Shown here in pieces: positions 15,403 to 18,425 of a stretch of DNA of 18,425 bases (its first letter is position 1; each line of letters starts with the position of its first letter). Source of the stretch: an uncultured Oligoflexia bacterium (lineage in GTDB: Bacteria; Bdellovibrionota; Bacteriovoracia; Bacteriovoracales; Bacteriovoracaceae); NCBI GenBank assembly GCA_950060715.1, contig CATLVA010000002.1:1-18425 (forward strand), written 5' to 3'. A program made the position numbers and the translations under genes. The notes under the pieces are model-generated. The model ran no database searches and was not told where the DNA came from. It saw only the letters and a list, made by a program, of their open reading frames with translations.

Positions 15403-17111
15403 GTGATGTTATCCTTATTTGTTGGTTGAGATGGCTCTGATTGTGGCGGTGAAAAACTAGCTGTTAAGTTTTGAAATTGATTTGCACCTATATCCGAGGC
15501 ATTAAAGTTTACATTCGAGTTTCCAGAGAGGTTTGGAGTTGGTGGAGTTGGAGGGTTAATCCCACCACCAAATAGTTTTCGGGCGTAGTGAGAACCAATG
15601 CCGAAGCCAAGTCCACTTCCGATTGACTGAGTTACGAATCCGATTGCTTTTGCACCAAAGGATTCTATTTTTCCTGATGCCAACCATGCCGCCCCAGGAA
15701 TCGCCATAAATAGGACTCCCCAAAGTGCGCTTTCACACTTCAAAAATACAGACATTGCGCGGCTAGTATCTTCGAGCATTTGAACGGCTGCATGAAAGTC
15801 AACACCGTATTCAAGAAATGCTGGGTCTGATGCAAGAACTTGGGAGGTTTCATCAATTCTGTTTACATGGAGTAAGACTGAATTAGTTATGAGTCTCTGT
15901 ATGTAGAGAATAGACGGGACAATAAGAGTCAAAAACCATGTTGAAGACCAGACAATAATCCATTTAAAAGTCCCGAAGAATCCTGTCAGAACGATTAACG
16001 GAATGATGATCTTGAGAAGTGTTTGGGTAAAGCTAATATAATATGGAAGACTATATTGCTTCTCATTGATTTCAATTAACGCTTGTGCGACTTCGCTTCT
16101 GCCATCGAGGTTGAAGTATCGTGCAAATGCTTTAGGTGCTTGCTGGAAGTTGAGAGAGAACTTAGACCAAATATTGAGCATATTTAAGTCTCTTTCCATA
16201 AAGTTCTTCTTAATAATCATAGCTTCTGGGGCCATGGCCTCAGAATTTCTCCAACCCTTGCCCTTATAATCTAAATCTACATCAAAGAAGTTTTGTAAAA
16301 CTAAACTTTGAACAGCATTTGCTTGAGCTAGGTTAAGAGCAATTTTCTTTACCCTTTCAGGCTCTTTTGAGCCGTTATAGTCCCATGTTGTAACTCTATC
16401 GGGTGTTTCTTCGCCATTGTTAGAACCAACGTAAAGTGTGGGTGGCATCTTAGTAGGATCTTGGCTTCTTAAATCATCTCTAAGTGCATGGAGTGTTGAC
16501 GTTACGAGGTCAAAACAATTGATTTCGTTTCCTTCAACTTGAAATTTCCGATTCTTAAGAAGCTTCGGCTCGAAGTTAAATGCGACTGCATCAACTCCAT
16601 TTAGTTGAGTAACTTTTCCTGAGAAAAGGTCGGCTCCTGAAATCGGCTGACCATTTTTATTTGTTCCGTGGGGAATACAATTATCAAGAACAAAGAGAAC
16701 GTCTTGTTTTACGGCAGGATTTTCTACCGTCATTGTACTTGCCCTCATAATTGAGTTCAGAACAAAGTCAGGTGGCATTGTATTTCTTGTTCCTACTTTC
16801 GTAAAAAGGTCGTAAGTAAGCTTCTGTAACTCATAGCTGAAAGTAACAGAGACAGAGTTCACAATATTGTAAATTAGTGGCTTGCCATTGATTGGAAGAG
16901 CGAGAAACCATGCCACAAAAAAGTAAATAAAGTATTTATTAACTTTCTTTTGAGAGGCTGTGTAAGCAAGAGACAGCAGCATGAATATAGCGGCTATGTA
17001 AACTATAAGCTGAACTACGGGAGACTTATAGACACCTTGCTCAAGAAAAATGAGAACAGTATCTCCAAACTCCTTAACAAAATCAGCTAATAAAGTAGAT
17101 GAAAACAGCAT
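15399..17111 (-). CDS. traG: TraG-N-like inner-membrane mating-channel protein
   Basis: 570 residues from the ATG at 17111, 4 nt after AAGGAG. Predicted membrane segments: about 30-52 (VVQLIVYIAAIFMLLSLAY), 60-74, 362-384 (LLKIIIPLIVLTGFFGTF), 388-408 and 458-478. The region between has cysteines at 145 and 199. By eye it aligns with the N-terminal domain of F TraG: ENPAVKQDVLFVLDNC against NPEIINLFQDYVQNC, then the GADLFSG segment, then SFTQTLLKIIIP. TraG-N is in the inner membrane and takes part in pilus assembly and mating-pair stabilisation. F TraG is about 940 residues with a large C-terminal mating-stabilisation domain that is absent here. The end is Gly/Pro/Asn-rich (GGGINPPTPPTPN) and probably disordered. 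Coupled to the TraU gene by the overlap ATGA. Confidence 0.75.
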   Translation of the reverse strand: MLFSSTLLADFVKEFGDTVLIFLEQGVYKSPVVQLIVYIAAIFMLLSLAYTASQKKVNKYFIYFFVAWFLALPINGKPLIYNIVNSVSVTFSYELQKLTYDLFTKVGTRNTMPPDFVLNSIMRASTMTVENPAVKQDVLFVLDNCIPHGTNKNGQPISGADLFSGKVTQLNGVDAVAFNFEPKLLKNRKFQVEGNEINCFDLVTSTLHALRDDLRSQDPTKMPPTLYVGSNNGEETPDRVTTWDYNGSKEPERVKKIALNLAQANAVQSLVLQNFFDVDLDYKGKGWRNSEAMAPEAMIIKKNFMERDLNMLNIWSKFSLNFQQAPKAFARYFNLDGRSEVAQALIEINEKQYSLPYYISFTQTLLKIIIPLIVLTGFFGTFKWIIVWSSTWFLTLIVPSILYIQRLITNSVLLHVNRIDETSQVLASDPAFLEYGVDFHAAVQMLEDTSRAMSVFLKCESALWGVLFMAIPGAAWLASGKIESFGAKAIGFVTQSIGSGLGFGIGSHYARKLFGGGINPPTPPTPNLSGNSNVNFNASDIGANQFQNLTASFSPPQSEPSQPTNKDNIT

Positions 17112-17120
17112 AAAACTCCT

Positions 17121-17699
17121 TTATGCCATTGCAGAATTAAGTGATAAGAAGCCATCTTCCAAATGAGGTAGATAGTCTTCTTCGATAATTCTTAATTCAT
17201 CTTGGCGATATTCTTCTAAGATTGCGCGGTGATTTTGATTCTCAATTTCTCGAAACTCGTCTTGTCCTCTAAAGAAATTAAAATCTTCTCGGTACTTACT
17301 CAGGGCATTGTCGGGGGATTCTAAGTCTTGAGAAGAAAATTTCTCAAAATTCATTTCCTCTACGGCCTCATACCATTCAGCAGTATCAACATGAACAAAA
17401 CTCATCTCTTTGCCATCTTTAGAGAGGCTATAAAAACTTTGCTCAGTTAAATGTCCATGTGGAGACTCTTCTAAAAAGGCACATTCAGAAGAGTAGTGAA
17501 CATCGTAGGGGAAAAAGTTTTTATAATTGGCATCGTAGGCTTTTAGACCATGATTTTCTTGGTTGATTTTTGCTTTTTGTTCGTCTGAAAACTCAGGACG
17601 AAGCTTGTCGTCCTCTCGTTCAAATTGATTAATCTCTTGAGATAAGAAACTCATCTTTGGGGAAAAATTTAATTCGTTAAGATTTAGAAAACTTACCAT
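17121..17699 (-). CDS. Acidic protein of unknown function in the transfer operon
   Basis: I do not recognise this 192-residue protein. The ATG at 17699 is 7 nt after AAGGAGG, and the stop of the upstream gene is part of that site (TAAGGAGG). The protein is rich in Glu and Asp, with no signal peptide or membrane segment. There are three parts: a short N-terminus rich in Asn and Leu (about 1-20), a middle with aromatic residues and turns (KNFFPYDVHYSSE, EQSFYSLSKDGKEMSFVHV) that may be beta-rich, and a long C-terminal acidic helical stretch (from about 130, EEYRQDELRIIEEDYLPHLE). It lies between two transfer genes, so a role in the transfer machinery or its regulation is likely but not shown. 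The TraG-like gene starts 9 nt after its end. Confidence 0.75.
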   Translation of the reverse strand: MVSFLNLNELNFSPKMSFLSQEINQFEREDDKLRPEFSDEQKAKINQENHGLKAYDANYKNFFPYDVHYSSECAFLEESPHGHLTEQSFYSLSKDGKEMSFVHVDTAEWYEAVEEMNFEKFSSQDLESPDNALSKYREDFNFFRGQDEFREIENQNHRAILEEYRQDELRIIEEDYLPHLEDGFLSLNSAMA

Positions 17700-17711
17700 G
17701 TGTGTTCCTCC

Positions 17712-18425
17712 TTAATACGTTCCAGGGACTTTGATTTTCCCTTTTGGCGGTGTTGTTGGTTTACTTGTGCTAGGTCTGTGCATACGTCTTAGCTGCTCTT
17801 CTTGAACGCCTCGAACATAGGCCGAAATTTCACGTTGAATTTTTGCGACATTCTCTTCTGCCTCTCGTTTGGATTTCAAAATATCCATTTGGGAGAGCGT
17901 GTTTTTGAGAATCAATTTACAGTTTTGTTGAGAGACAGCATCTTGATACTTAGGGTCTTTCATGCACTTATTCAGAGCCTTTGTGTAAATATCTGAGAGC
18001 TTGTCAGTGGTCTTAACGTAAGATGAGCTTATCGTTAGACGGTCAAGAACTTGCCTTAGATCATGGTTCTCAAGAGAAATTCCTTTTTCATTTTCAGTTA
18101 AAGGAAGTAAGACCATGATTTGCTCTGGTGTGATTAAAAATGGAGGCTCTGTACCATCTGAGGTTGCTCTATAAATTGGGTGAGGCTCTTTTTCGCTTCT
18201 CCACGAATCTTTGTTTTCCCAAAGATGCTTAGACTTATTGATAATGTCTCTATTTGAGTAACCACGGCTTTGATGCCTTTTCATTTCTCGTAGAATTTGA
18301 AGGATTGCATCTCTGGTTTTGTAAGCTTGTTTTGCTATATCATCATCAACATTAGGCTGGAATGTTCCACCGTTTACATAAGTTGCACCACCTCTAAGAG
18401 TCACACCTGGAAAAAACTTAGTCAT
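17712..18425 (-). CDS. Protein of unknown function, probably cut by the window end
   Basis: The frame is open for 237 codons to the last base. The ATG at 18425 coincides with the window edge, so either start or internal codon is possible. I do not recognise the protein. The N-terminal part (FFPGVTLRGGATYVNGGTFQ) is Gly-rich. Residues 30-75 and 110-215 are charged helices, the second containing cysteines near 156 and 168 and a likely coiled coil (SKREAEENVAKIQREI). The tail STSKPTTPPKGKIKVPG is basic and Pro/Thr-rich. The position immediately before the TraG-like cluster suggests a transfer component; I considered TraH but found no convincing match. It ends in TAA embedded in the ribosome site of the next gene. 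Confidence 0.7.
   Translation of the reverse strand: MTKFFPGVTLRGGATYVNGGTFQPNVDDDIAKQAYKTRDAILQILREMKRHQSRGYSNRDIINKSKHLWENKDSWRSEKEPHPIYRATSDGTEPPFLITPEQIMVLLPLTENEKGISLENHDLRQVLDRLTISSSYVKTTDKLSDIYTKALNKCMKDPKYQDAVSQQNCKLILKNTLSQMDILKSKREAEENVAKIQREISAYVRGVQEEQLRRMHRPSTSKPTTPPKGKIKVPGTY

Noticed and set aside
17712..18425. TraH assignment for the protein at the window end
   Set aside because: Only a vague Gly-rich similarity at the N-terminus; no matching cysteine pattern or helical order, so left unnamed.

Overview
The window is almost entirely one minus-strand gene train from a conjugative element (ICE or plasmid) of a Gram-negative bacterium with low GC. The signs are AT-rich codon use, strong AAGGAGG ribosome sites, several TTG starts and an F-like (TraG/TraU) type IV secretion system that needs a periplasm and outer membrane. 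The host lineage cannot be fixed from the sequence; a Bdellovibrionota-type bacterium is a low-confidence guess.

Layout, read in the direction of transcription (high to low coordinates). 18425-17121: two proteins of unknown function, one basic-tailed and cut by the window edge, one acidic. 17111-12853: a TraG-N-like inner-membrane protein and a greatly enlarged TraU-like periplasmic protein. 12837-11387: a small acidic protein, then a GspE/PilT-type secretion ATPase. 11386-8732: a VirD4/TraD-type coupling protein. About 8751-4678: a giant (1322 aa or more) protein with tandem helix-turn-helix-like repeats and a C-terminal domain that looks like the replication-relaxation/MOBC relaxase-type fold; I think it is the element's relaxase. 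4667-2494: a DNA methyltransferase gene (or a gene pair) broken by a 1274-bp IS3-family insertion in the opposite orientation with no target duplication. 2497-2240: a small conserved-looking protein. 2239-1960: a non-coding stretch packed with nested inverted repeats. 1959-304: a DUF4942-type N6-adenine methyltransferase. 294-1: an XRE-type repressor running off the window, with noticeably higher GC than its neighbours.

How the parts fit: TraG and TraU help build the mating channel and pilus, the GspE/PilT ATPase may power assembly or retraction, the coupling protein feeds DNA to the channel, and the giant protein probably processes the transferred strand. The methyltransferases and XRE regulator are accessory genes, likely for protecting the element's DNA or for control. 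Neighbouring genes usually abut or overlap, with the stop codon often embedded in the next ribosome site, so most of the window appears to be translated as one coupled operon.

Most unusual points: the giant repeat-bearing relaxase candidate and its missing canonical start, a GspE/PilT ATPase inside an F-like system (classical F systems have no VirB11 homologue), the 849-aa TraU, the nested palindrome region, and the IS scar through a methyltransferase gene.
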